DNA from: an uncultured Collinsella sp.
Lineage (GTDB): Bacteria > Actinomycetota > Coriobacteriia > Coriobacteriales > Coriobacteriaceae
Direction of reading: 5' to 3'
NCBI GenBank assembly: GCA_958412345.1
Contig: CATYSO010000001.1
Span: 162,618-226,617 of the forward strand
Length of the DNA: 64,000 nt
In this document: in pieces, positions 32,526-40,946 of the stretch
How the letters are laid out: each line of letters opens with the position of its first letter
Numbering within the stretch: position 1 is the stretch's first letter
Program-made: the position numbers and the translations under genes
The notes under the pieces: model-generated
The model's database searches: none
Seen by the model: only the letters and a program-made list of their open reading frames with translations
Told to the model about the DNA's origin: nothing

Positions 32526-33863
32526 ATGGAACTTAAATCGTGCACCTACGCAACCGTCACCAGCCTGGGTGACTTTGGCCCCTGGATCAGCAAAGTCGTG
32601 CTCGACCTGCCGTGCACTGTGCGCGCCAATGACGTCGACGCGAACTCCTTCCATATATATGTAGAGCGCCACGAGCGCTCGGGCGAGGTCCTGATGCGCA
32701 AGGAGCGCGGCGCCGGCCATGCCGCGCCTTCTGTTGGCTACATCGATGTGCTCGCCGCCTACCCGTGCGACGAAAACGGCCGCAAGCTCGCCTTTGGCAC
32801 GCATGTAGCACTCGAGGTCGCCGAGCAACGCCTGACCAAAAAGATCGAGGGCGGCGTGATGGGCTCGCGCATGCTCGATGACCAGCTGCGCATCACGCAG
32901 CTTGCAGCCCTTCCCGGCAACGACGGCGACGACCCCACCTGCGGCCTGATCTTCGACGCCTGCCGCGGCGACATCTGCCCTGCGCTCAAGGGCTGGAGCA
33001 ATGCCACGCAAAAGACCGCTGTCAACGGCATCGCACTCGAGTACGGCTTCTTTGAGCCGAGCTTTAAGGCCGAAGACTCTGCCTGCTTCAATCCCTTTGC
33101 ACCCGAGACCACGGTCGTGCCCCAGAAGGCCCCGCTCGTGGTGTATCTGCACGGTGCCGGCGAAGGCAAGGGCAACACGCAGGGCGAGGGCGCCACGCGC
33201 GCTTATATCGGCAACCGCGTGACGGCCATCAGCCAGGCCCAGATCCAGCGCTACTTTGGCGGCTTTGCCTGGGTGCTCGTGCCGCAGTCGCCCACGTTTT
33301 GGATGGACAACGGCGTCGAGCAGCTCGGCCGCTCCAACCAGAGTATCTACTCCCCCGTCATTAAGGCGCTCATCGACGAGTTTGTTGCCGAGCATGCCGA
33401 CCGCATCGACACCGACCGCATCGTGGTCGCCGGCCTTTCCAACGGCGGTTTTATGACCCTGCGCATGTGCCGCGACTACCCCGACTTCTTTGCCGCCGGT
33501 CTTCCCTGCTGCGCGCCGTGGTACAACGCCACCGACGAGGACGTCGCCGCCCTTGCCAAAACGCCGCTGTGGTTTACGCATTCCAAGGGCGACGAGCTCG
33601 TGTCCCCGCAACAGACCGTGCTGCCGCTCACGGCGCGCCTGCGCGATGCCGGCGCAAACGTGCACCTCACGTACTTTGACCATGTCGAGGATCTGACCGG
33701 GCGCCATCGCGAAGCCGACGGCTCGCCCAAGAAGACGTTCAACCACGGCGTGTGGATCCACCAATTCAACGACCTGTGTTATCAAGACATCGACGGGGGC
33801 AACGTACTCATCGACGGCGAGCCGGTGGGCTGCTGGGAGTGGTCGGCCAGGGTTTCGAGGTAA
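32526..33863 (+). CDS. Esterase/peptidase with N-terminal Ig-like domain and alpha/beta hydrolase domain
   Basis: The ATG follows AAAGGAGG. The 445-residue protein has no signal peptide. Residues 1-140 look like the beta-sandwich found before the hydrolase domain in prolyl-oligopeptidase-like esterases. From about 190 an alpha/beta hydrolase starts (PLVVYLHGAGEG), with the nucleophile in GLSNGG (Ser near 308), an acid in HSKGDELV and a His in FNHGVW. Such proteins remove acyl groups from glycans. It is divergent from the EIIBC gene and shares its operator-rich control region, so it is probably co-regulated with it. Confidence 0.83.
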   Translation: MELKSCTYATVTSLGDFGPWISKVVLDLPCTVRANDVDANSFHIYVERHERSGEVLMRKERGAGHAAPSVGYIDVLAAYPCDENGRKLAFGTHVALEVAEQRLTKKIEGGVMGSRMLDDQLRITQLAALPGNDGDDPTCGLIFDACRGDICPALKGWSNATQKTAVNGIALEYGFFEPSFKAEDSACFNPFAPETTVVPQKAPLVVYLHGAGEGKGNTQGEGATRAYIGNRVTAISQAQIQRYFGGFAWVLVPQSPTFWMDNGVEQLGRSNQSIYSPVIKALIDEFVAEHADRIDTDRIVVAGLSNGGFMTLRMCRDYPDFFAAGLPCCAPWYNATDEDVAALAKTPLWFTHSKGDELVSPQQTVLPLTARLRDAGANVHLTYFDHVEDLTGRHREADGSPKKTFNHGVWIHQFNDLCYQDIDGGNVLIDGEPVGCWEWSARVSR

Positions 33864-33873
33864 CCATCCCATC

Positions 33874-33998
33874 GGGGCCCTGACCTTTAGTTTTGTAAAC
33901 GTCCTCGCGCATGAGTCCCGCTTATCCTGCTCCTTCGGAGCAACGGATAAGCGGGACCCGCGCTGCGGAATGTTTACAAAACTAAAGGTCAGGGCCCC
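33874..33998. repeat. Near-perfect 125-nt cruciform
   Basis: Outer arms 33874-33900 and 33972-33998 are perfect complements over 27 bases (starting GGGGCCCTGACCTTTAG). Inner arms GTCCCGCTTATCC (33915-33927) and GGATAAGCGGGAC (33945-33957) pair, and the tip TGCTCC-TTC-GGAGCA pairs as well. Only a short asymmetric interior loop (33901-33914 and 33958-33971) is unpaired. It is placed 10 bases after the esterase stop. Confidence 0.9.
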
Positions 33999-34128
33999 TA
34001 GGTTAACGTTGTTCGAAACGCTGGGCGAGCGCTTCTAGCGGGCCGCCGGGTCGGTGGCGATGAGGGCGTGGGGTCCCGTCTTGCCTTGCGCGTAACTGGC
34101 TGAAATGATTTTGGTTGGAGCTGTTCTT

Positions 34129-35640
34129 ATGTCCCAAGAGTTGACTCGGGTGATTGTTACTACTGATATGGAAGTCGATGATATGAACTCGCTCATTCAT
34201 TTGGCTCTGTATCTTAACTTGCTTGACGTGCAGGCTGTGGTGTATACGGCTTCGCAGTATCACTTTCTTGGGGATGGCGTCCATACGCTCGGTGAGGTGA
34301 ATTCGCATTGGCGGACCAAAGGGCGTCGCTCTTATGAGTGGGATGTTGTGCCTCATGAGCCTGATCCCACGGCTGGGGAGCTTTGTGAGTATCGACCGTT
34401 TCCTGAGCACTGGATTGAGAGTCTCTGGAGCAATGAGTATGCCCAGGCTTGGCCGCAGTTGCAGGCTAATGCGGCTGCTGCCGGCGAGCCTCCGTTTCCC
34501 ACGCCTGCTCAGATGATTGAGCGTACGTTTGTAGGCAACGTTGCCTTTGAGGGTGATGTGCGCGCGGAGACTGAGGGCTCGCGCGTGATTGCTCAAGCGA
34601 TTTTGGATGATGATCCGCGCACGCTTTGGCTGCTCAGTTGGGGCGGCATGAACACGATCGTTCGCGCCCTGATGAGTATTGCTGAGCGATATCGCGATAC
34701 GCCTGAGTGGCCTTCTGTGCAGCAGCGTGTCTATCAGAAGGTGCGTGTGATGGGCGTTGCCGATGGCGTGGGGCAGGACAATTCTTGGCTCGACCATGGA
34801 CGCGAGCTTTTTCCCGAGCTCATCTTTTGGTGCGTGCCCTATATGTACGGCGGCTACGTTGATGCCAAGATGGCTCAGCCCGATACGCTGCCGTTGTTCC
34901 AGGCGCCCTGGCCTGCACAGAACCTCACCCAAGGCAACGGCCCCCTTATGGCGCGCTATATGCTCTACGGCGATGGCAAGGTGTACGAAAACGAGCCCGA
35001 GCGATTCCAGTTTGGCAAGCATGCCCGCTTGGATTGGGGCTTGGAAGGCATGCCCGCAATGCAGTTTGAGCGCGGCGATTTTATGGCCGAGGGCGACTCG
35101 ATGACCTATATTCCGCTACTGCCGTTTGGCCTGCGCGGCATCGATAACCGCAACTTTGACACGTTGCTCGGCCGCATGTTCCTTGACGGGCATCCCGACT
35201 CGAATGCCCCCGCCGGTTTTGCCGCCATGGGCACGCCGGTGGACGGCAACCCTAATCCCTATCTGCGCGCCTATCAGGAGGACTTCGCTGCCCGCGCCCA
35301 GTGGTGCGATGCCGCACCCGAGGCATGCTCGCATCCGGCGCATGTTGTTGAGGCTACGGCCGACCGCAGCGCCGCGGCCGGTGAACGTGTTGACCTTGTC
35401 GCAACCATCGTCGACCCCGATAGCAAGGGCTTCAACGCGCACTGGGATGTCGCGGTGGAACCGTCGCGCTATGCAGGCGCTCAGAATCTGTCACTGTGGC
35501 AGGAATGCGCCGCGAACACCACCTTCACCGTGCCCGCCGACGCCCAGCCCGGAGACCGCTTCGTGCTCACCCTCAGCGTGCAAACCAGTGCCAAGCGCCC
35601 CTGCACCCGCTACGCCCAGGTCGCTATTACTGTCGCGTAG
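34129..35640 (+). CDS. DUF1593 protein, nucleoside-hydrolase-like fold
   Basis: The ATG at 34129 (MSQELTRVIVTTDMEVDD) follows TTGGAG; an ATG at 34105 is possible but has no site. The 503-residue protein starts with the DxxxDD calcium-binding type motif (DMEVDD) of the nucleoside hydrolase fold, then LWLLSWGGMNTIVRAL and a C-terminal beta domain (about 410-503) as in DUF1593 proteins, often found with plant-glycan genes. Function is not established. The first 600 bases use many T-ending codons (GTT, ATT, CCT, CAT), unlike the GC-ending codons of the rest and of neighbours. Confidence 0.8.
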   Translation: MSQELTRVIVTTDMEVDDMNSLIHLALYLNLLDVQAVVYTASQYHFLGDGVHTLGEVNSHWRTKGRRSYEWDVVPHEPDPTAGELCEYRPFPEHWIESLWSNEYAQAWPQLQANAAAAGEPPFPTPAQMIERTFVGNVAFEGDVRAETEGSRVIAQAILDDDPRTLWLLSWGGMNTIVRALMSIAERYRDTPEWPSVQQRVYQKVRVMGVADGVGQDNSWLDHGRELFPELIFWCVPYMYGGYVDAKMAQPDTLPLFQAPWPAQNLTQGNGPLMARYMLYGDGKVYENEPERFQFGKHARLDWGLEGMPAMQFERGDFMAEGDSMTYIPLLPFGLRGIDNRNFDTLLGRMFLDGHPDSNAPAGFAAMGTPVDGNPNPYLRAYQEDFAARAQWCDAAPEACSHPAHVVEATADRSAAAGERVDLVATIVDPDSKGFNAHWDVAVEPSRYAGAQNLSLWQECAANTTFTVPADAQPGDRFVLTLSVQTSAKRPCTRYAQVAITVA

Positions 35641-35717
35641 CAGGCGACAGGCCCACATTCGGCAAAGACTGTCTCCAACGACTAGTCGTTTAAGAACGTC
35701 CCCGATGGCTACCCGAA

Positions 35718-35784
35718 AGTTGCGGTGGAATAGTTCCTGTTTGGGCCTCTAAGGCCGCCATTTAGGAACTATTTCACCGCAAGT
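35718..35784. repeat. 67-nt palindrome, AGTTGCGGTGGAATA family, copy 3
   Basis: Arms AGTTGCGGTGGAATAGTTCC and GGAACTATTTCACCGCAAGTT surround a 25-base loop that itself has GGCCTCTAAGGCC. Same length and arms as copy 2 at 28948. Confidence 0.88.
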
Positions 35785-35914
35785 TATTTGGGGATGAAAA
35801 ATGGGCCATGTGTCCCAGTTGTGGAGACCTCTTGAGCCGTCTGGGTATCGTGAAAGATCGCGCGCTCCCCCATCATCAAAAGTGACACACGCTACCTGTT
35901 GATGGGAGGCAACC

Positions 35915-36652
35915 ATGGGCTTCTTTGACAAGATGTTCGAGAAGAAAGAGTGCGCGATTTGCGGTACCGAGCTGGGACTTCTAGGTAAAACCAAGATCAA
36001 CGAAGGCTACCTGTGCAAAGAATGCGTCGGCAAGCTCTCCCCCTTCTTTGGCGGTTATCGCTCTAGCACCGCGGACGACATTCGCGAGCAGCTCGCCTAC
36101 CGCGAGGCCAATGCCGAGCGCCTGGCATCGTTCAATCCCACGCGAACGCTCTCGGCCGGGCGCACCAATATTATGCTCGACGAGGACGCGGGCCTGCTGA
36201 TCATTACCTCGCAGACGCGCTGGCGCGACGCCAACCCCGACATCATCGAGTTCTCGCAGGTGCTCGGCTGCGATATGGATATCGATGAGCACCGCACCGA
36301 GATCTATCGCGAGACCAAGGACGGCGAGCGCGAGAGTTATGACCCGCCGCGCTACGACCTGGATTACGACTTCAATCTGACCATTCACGTCAACACGCCG
36401 TACTTTACCGAGATCGACCTGCGCGTGAACGACTCCACCATCGAGCAGCGCGGGTCCATCGAGTACCGCGAGGCCAAACGTCAGGCAACCGAAGTCCGCG
36501 ACGCACTGGTACAGCTGCGTCAGGAGACGCGCGACAGCGTCGTTGCCGCTAAGGCCCCCAAGACCGCGGTCACTTGCCCCTTCTGCGGTGCCACCACCAT
36601 TCCCGATGCCAGTGGGCGCTGCGAATACTGCGGCGGCGCCATCGGCGCATAG
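35915..36652 (+). CDS. DUF4428-type zinc-ribbon protein
   Basis: The 245-residue protein has an N-terminal CAICGTELGLLGKTKINEGYLCKEC zinc-binding module typical of DUF4428, a middle domain (about 75-205) and a C-terminal zinc ribbon (CPFCG, then CEYCGG). The ribosome binding site is GGGAGG. It is the first gene of a three-gene rightward block with the zinc-ribbon membrane protein (36677) and the SPFH protein (38048). Bacillus and Lactobacillales have comparable YdjG/YdjI clusters; function there is thought to be membrane-related but is not well known. Confidence 0.82.
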   Translation: MGFFDKMFEKKECAICGTELGLLGKTKINEGYLCKECVGKLSPFFGGYRSSTADDIREQLAYREANAERLASFNPTRTLSAGRTNIMLDEDAGLLIITSQTRWRDANPDIIEFSQVLGCDMDIDEHRTEIYRETKDGERESYDPPRYDLDYDFNLTIHVNTPYFTEIDLRVNDSTIEQRGSIEYREAKRQATEVRDALVQLRQETRDSVVAAKAPKTAVTCPFCGATTIPDASGRCEYCGGAIGA

Positions 36653-36676
36653 CCCCCGGCACGGAAAGGACCGATC

Positions 36677-37999
36677 ATGGCCTTCGAAAGCGTTAACTAT
36701 CAGTGCCCTGCCTGCGGCGGCCCGCTGCATTTTGCAAGCGCCGAGCAAAAGCTCGTCTGCGACTACTGCGACTCGCGTTTTGAAGTCGAAGAAGTCGAGG
36801 CTCTCTATCGCGAGCGCCAGGACAAGGCAGACGCCAAAGCCGATGCGTCGGCCGCAACATCCAAGCCTGCATCCGACGATGCGGTGCAGGAGCTTGCCGA
36901 AAACGCCGGCTATATCTGCTCGTCGTGCGGAGCCGAGCTGATCTCGGACGGCACCGTCGCCGTCACCACTTGCCCGTACTGCGGCAATCCCGCCGTGGCA
37001 CCCGGCCAGCTCTCGGGCGACTTCTCCCCCGACCTGGTGATTCCGTTTAAGCTCGGGCGCGACGATGTCTTGGCCGCGCTCAAGGAGCACTACAAGGGCA
37101 AGGTCTTGCTGCCCAAGAGCTTTGTCACCGGCAACCATATCGACGAGGTCCAAGGCGTCTACGTGCCGTTTTGGCTCTACGGCGCCCGCGTGGACGGCGA
37201 AGTGTACTTTGACGCAACCAACGAGACCGTGACCGAGGAATCCGACCGCACCGTCACGACCACCGACCACTACGATGTCTACCGTAAGGGCAAAATCTCG
37301 TTTGAGCGCGTGCCCGTCGACGGATCGTCCAAGATGCCCGACGGCCACATGGACGCCATCGAGCCGTTTGACTACGACGCGCTGCGCCCGTTCTCGGTCG
37401 CCTACATGCCCGGCTACATCGCCAACCGCTACGACGAAGACTGCGAAACCTGCAAGGCGCGTGCCGAGCGCCGCATGGAGGAGAGCACGATCTCGGCCCT
37501 GCGCGAGACCGTTGTCGACGAATACGACGACGCCACCGTCGAAAGCAAGCAGCTCGACTACACCTGGGAAGACAGCGACTACGCCCTGTTCCCCGTCTGG
37601 ATGCTCTCCACCTCGTGGAACGGCAAGAGCTACCTGTTTGCCATGAACGGCCAGACCGGCCGCATGGTCGGCGAGCTCCCCTGCTCCAAGCCCAAGCTCA
37701 TCATCGCCTCGCTGCTGTTCTTTGTGATCGGATTTGTCCTCTCCCAGATTCTCTTTATGGGCGAATACGCCTTCGATCCGGATTACCTCACCTTTGATAT
37801 CGAGGGCATCCTCATCAACATCGTGGCGCCGCTGATCATCGTGATCATCGGAGACGTGCTGCTGGTAAGCCAGCTCAAGACGGCCAACGAGGCGACCCAC
37901 GCCGACGAGTACTGCGGCGAGCTCGACCTGGTCGAGAAGCACGACACCTTCAGCCACACCGAGACCACCGTTGTCATGAAGGACAACAAGGACGATTAA
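36677..37999 (+). CDS. Zinc-ribbon membrane protein, YdjG-like
   Basis: The ATG follows GGAAAGGA, 24 bases after the previous stop. The 440-residue protein has two TFIIB-like zinc ribbons (CPACGG with CDYCDS; CSSCG with CPYCG, residues 10-110), a large soluble domain and two membrane segments near the C-terminus (LIIASLLFFVIGFVLSQILF and ILINIVAPLIIVIIGDVLLV). Layout matches the YdjG family that accompanies SPFH proteins. Probably part of a membrane-associated complex with the SPFH protein downstream. Confidence 0.82.
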   Translation: MAFESVNYQCPACGGPLHFASAEQKLVCDYCDSRFEVEEVEALYRERQDKADAKADASAATSKPASDDAVQELAENAGYICSSCGAELISDGTVAVTTCPYCGNPAVAPGQLSGDFSPDLVIPFKLGRDDVLAALKEHYKGKVLLPKSFVTGNHIDEVQGVYVPFWLYGARVDGEVYFDATNETVTEESDRTVTTTDHYDVYRKGKISFERVPVDGSSKMPDGHMDAIEPFDYDALRPFSVAYMPGYIANRYDEDCETCKARAERRMEESTISALRETVVDEYDDATVESKQLDYTWEDSDYALFPVWMLSTSWNGKSYLFAMNGQTGRMVGELPCSKPKLIIASLLFFVIGFVLSQILFMGEYAFDPDYLTFDIEGILINIVAPLIIVIIGDVLLVSQLKTANEATHADEYCGELDLVEKHDTFSHTETTVVMKDNKDD

Positions 38000-38047
38000 C
38001 CATTCTGACCAATACCACCCCGACTTTAACGAGAAAGGAAGATCACC

Positions 38048-39289
38048 ATGGGACTCTTGAAAGCTGGATTGGGAGCTGCCGGCGGCGTCATGGCCGACCA
38101 GTGGAAGGAATTTATCTATTGCGAATCGATGCCCGCTGACGTCTTGGCCTGCAAGGGCGTCAAGCGCACCGGCGGCCGCAGCTCCAACACGCACGGCGAG
38201 GACAACGTCATCTCCAACGGTTCCGTCATCGCCGTCAACGACGGCCAGGGCATGCTCGTGGTGCAAAACGGCAAGATCATCGAGGTCGCGCTGGAGCCCG
38301 GCGAGTTCGTCTTCGATACCGGCAGCGAGCCGAGCGTCTTTAGCGGCAACCTGGGCGACTCCATCAAGGAAACCTTCGCCAATATCGGCAGCCGCTTTAC
38401 CTTTGGCGGCGACGCGGGCAAGGACCAGCGCGTCTACTTCATCAACACCAAGGAGATCATCGGCAACAAGTATGGCACCGCCTCGCCCGTGCCCTTCCGC
38501 GTGGTCGACAACAACATCGGCCTGGACGTCGACATCTCCGTGCGCTGCAACGGTGAGTATTCGTACCGCATCACCAACCCGCTGCTGTTCTACACCAATG
38601 TGTGCGGCAACGTAACCGATAGCTACACACGCGACAAGATCGACAGTCAGCTCAAGTCCGAGCTGCTCACCGCCCTGCAGCCCGCCTTTGCCAAGATCTC
38701 GGAGATGGGCATCCGTTACAGCGCCATCCCCGGCCACACCACCGAGCTCGCCCGCGCGCTCAACGAAGTCCTCTCCGCCGACTGGCGCGACCTGCGCGGC
38801 GTCGAGATCGTGAGCTTTGGCGTCAACTCCATCGCCGCCTCGCAAGAAGACGAGCAGATGATCAAGGACCTGCAGAAGGCCGCGGTCATGCGCGATCCCA
38901 CCATGGCGGCCGCCAATATCGCCAGCGCCCAGAGCGACGCGATGCGCGCCGCGGCGGCCAACCCCAACGGCGCGATGGCCGGCTTTATGGGCATGGGCAT
39001 GGCAGGCGGCATGGGTGGCATGAACGCCAGTCAGCTGTTTGCCGCCGGCCAGGCGCAGCAGCAAGCCGCCCCGCAGCCGGCTCCGGCACCCGCTCCCGCA
39101 CCGGCTCCCGCCGCTGCTCCCGCGGCCGGCACATGGACCTGCAGCTGCGGCGCCACCAACACCGGCAAGTTCTGCTCCGAGTGTGGCAGTCCCGCACCCG
39201 CCCCGGCACCGGCCAAGTGGTTCTGCCCCAACTGCGGCAGCGAAAACGGCGGCAAGTTCTGCAGTAACTGCGGAACACCCAGGCCCTAG
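38048..39289 (+). CDS. SPFH-domain protein, YdjI-like (virion-core-like), with C-terminal zinc ribbons
   Basis: The ATG follows GAAAGGAAG. The 413-residue protein opens with a short amphipathic stretch, then an SPFH (band 7) domain (about 25-300: KEFIYCESMPADVLACKG, GMLVVQNGKIIEVALEPGEF, DVDISVRCNGEYSYRI, SFGVNSIAASQEDEQMIKDLQ). A Met/Gly/Ala-rich region and a Pro-Ala linker lead to two zinc ribbons (CSCGATNTGKFCSECG and CPNCGSENGGKFCSNCG). SPFH proteins scaffold membrane domains. Same block as 35915 and 36677. Confidence 0.88.
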   Translation: MGLLKAGLGAAGGVMADQWKEFIYCESMPADVLACKGVKRTGGRSSNTHGEDNVISNGSVIAVNDGQGMLVVQNGKIIEVALEPGEFVFDTGSEPSVFSGNLGDSIKETFANIGSRFTFGGDAGKDQRVYFINTKEIIGNKYGTASPVPFRVVDNNIGLDVDISVRCNGEYSYRITNPLLFYTNVCGNVTDSYTRDKIDSQLKSELLTALQPAFAKISEMGIRYSAIPGHTTELARALNEVLSADWRDLRGVEIVSFGVNSIAASQEDEQMIKDLQKAAVMRDPTMAAANIASAQSDAMRAAAANPNGAMAGFMGMGMAGGMGGMNASQLFAAGQAQQQAAPQPAPAPAPAPAPAAAPAAGTWTCSCGATNTGKFCSECGSPAPAPAPAKWFCPNCGSENGGKFCSNCGTPRP

Positions 39290-39369
39290 CCCCTCTATCT
39301 GGTAATTAGCGGGGGATCCGCCACCCCCGCTCCTGCTTCTATGGGTTTCGTTCGATTAAGGAGGACACC

Positions 39370-40215
39370 ATGAAGACAACGTTCAAAAAGTCCGTACTCG
39401 CATTTCTGACATGCGTCCTTGCGCTCGCCTTTGCCCTGACGGGCTGCAGCGGCGGCGGTGGCAAGGATCCCAAGGCCAACTTCGTCGGCAGCTGGGAACT
39501 CTCGGGAGGAACCCTGGAGGGCGAAGAGCTGACCGATGAGTACATGAAGATGCTCGAGGATTGGGGTGTCCACTGCGTCCTGATTCTCGATGAGGACGGC
39601 ACGGGCGCCCTCGACCTGTTCCTTGAGGTTGTCGACCTTAAATGGGAGGCAAAGGACGCCACCACCGTAACGATCACCGCCGAAGACGAGTCGCACGACA
39701 TGAAGCTCAAGGACGGCAAACTCATCCTCGAAGAGGATGACGGCAATCTTGTCTTCACCAAGTCCGACAAGGATCTGTCCGGCACGGTGAAGAAGGATCG
39801 CGAGGCTGCCGAAAAGGAAGAGGAGATCGATGAGGCCGTCGAAGACGACGACGTCCAGAGTGTCGAAATCTCCCCCGCCGTCACCGTCGCCGATGACGAT
39901 CTGTGCACCATCACCATCACCGAGAAGTTCAAGGACGACTGGGGCGACATCGGCTTTGTCGTCAACATCACCAACAAGAGCGACAAGGACCTGACCTTCT
40001 ACGCTCCCAGCGGTAAGACCAACGTCAACGGCACCATGAAGGAACCCTGGTTCTCGGCTCACCTGATGCCCGGCACCAACGCCACCGAGGAATTCACGTT
40101 CTCGAACGGCGCGCTCGATAGCCTCGACGACCTGGTCAACACGACCATCGGCATCGACGCCTACCTGACCGATTCCTACGAGGACGTCGCCTCCTACAGC
40201 GCAACCATCGCGTAA
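39370..40215 (+). CDS. Lipoprotein of unknown function
   Basis: The ATG follows AAGGAGGA. The 281-residue protein has a lipoprotein signal with lipobox LTGC at about residues 23-26, a domain beginning FVGSWELSGGTLEGEE (lipocalin-like or DUF4923-like in style), an acidic linker (EKEEEIDEAVEDDD) and a second beta domain resembling DUF5067/DUF4352 (TITITEKFKDDWGDIGFVVNITNKSDK). It is extracytoplasmic. It follows the SPFH block by 80 bases, but cotranscription is not certain. Confidence 0.82.
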   Translation: MKTTFKKSVLAFLTCVLALAFALTGCSGGGGKDPKANFVGSWELSGGTLEGEELTDEYMKMLEDWGVHCVLILDEDGTGALDLFLEVVDLKWEAKDATTVTITAEDESHDMKLKDGKLILEEDDGNLVFTKSDKDLSGTVKKDREAAEKEEEIDEAVEDDDVQSVEISPAVTVADDDLCTITITEKFKDDWGDIGFVVNITNKSDKDLTFYAPSGKTNVNGTMKEPWFSAHLMPGTNATEEFTFSNGALDSLDDLVNTTIGIDAYLTDSYEDVASYSATIA

Positions 40216-40265
40216 CGGCAGACCACGACAGCCGCGGATTGGCGGACACATCCGCGCACATGCCA

Positions 40266-40300
40266 GACGGGGCCGCAGGAGTTGATCCTGCGGCCCCGTC
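40266..40300. terminator. Hairpin between convergent genes
   Basis: GACGGGGCCGCAGGA (40266-40280) pairs perfectly with TCCTGCGGCCCCGTC (40286-40300). U-runs on either side are weak, but the position between convergent genes supports a bidirectional terminator. Confidence 0.65.
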
Positions 40301-40325
40301 GCTTTGCGCCGATAGGTAACGAGCG

Positions 40326-40946
40326 TTAGCGCTCCATATTGGGGACGATGCTGCCTTCGGTCACCGCGTGCACGGCCAGGCGCATGATGTTGTCGTAGCC
40401 GGTCTTGTTGAGAATCTCCGAGATGCGGCGCTTGATCGTGCCCTCGCTCATAAACAACTCGGCCGCAATCTCGCGACGGCTCTTGCCTTCGCAGGCAAGG
40501 CGCAAGATCGACAGCTCAACGTCGTCGAGGGCCGCCGTGCCCGAAAAGATGCTCTCGGGCGGCTTGGGAAACGTGCAGTAGCCCGCCAACGTGGAGCGCA
40601 TCACGGCAAAGAGCTCATCGATGCCGACGTTCTTGTACACAAAGCTGTCGACGCCCGCCTCGCGCGCCTGATCCACAAAGGTGATCTCGGGCATACCCGT
40701 CATGATAACGATGCGGCACTCGGGCAGCCGCTCTTTGATGCGCGCCGCCGCCACGATGCCGTTGGAATCGTGCTCGGTGCACACGTCCATCAAAATCATG
40801 TCCGGATGCTCCTTGAGCGCGACGTCCAAGGCATCTGAGGCATCGGCGATGGCGGCAACAACGGTCATGTCGGGCTGGTCACCAACGGAGCGTGCGAGGC
40901 TCTCGCGCAGAATGGCCTGGTCTTCGACGATAAGGATACGAATCAT
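40326..40946 (-). CDS. NarL/LuxR-family response regulator
   Basis: I use the ATG at 40946 (MIRILIVEDQAILRESLARS) after AAAGGAG; longer frames overlap the kinase gene. The 206-residue protein has a receiver domain with Asp54 (MILMDV) and the Lys in FVYKNVG, and a LuxR-type helix-turn-helix (about 142-200, ELSILRLACEGKSRREIAAELFMSEGTIKRRISEIL). Its start overlaps the stop of the kinase gene by four bases (ATGA), so they are coupled. Confidence 0.93.
   Translation of the reverse strand: MIRILIVEDQAILRESLARSVGDQPDMTVVAAIADASDALDVALKEHPDMILMDVCTEHDSNGIVAAARIKERLPECRIVIMTGMPEITFVDQAREAGVDSFVYKNVGIDELFAVMRSTLAGYCTFPKPPESIFSGTAALDDVELSILRLACEGKSRREIAAELFMSEGTIKRRISEILNKTGYDNIMRLAVHAVTEGSIVPNMER

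Noticed and set aside
35981..39064. Open frame of more than 1000 codons on the minus strand opposite the zinc-ribbon/SPFH block
   Set aside because: It is the antisense of three well-supported genes with ribosome binding sites and domains; high GC makes long antisense frames common.
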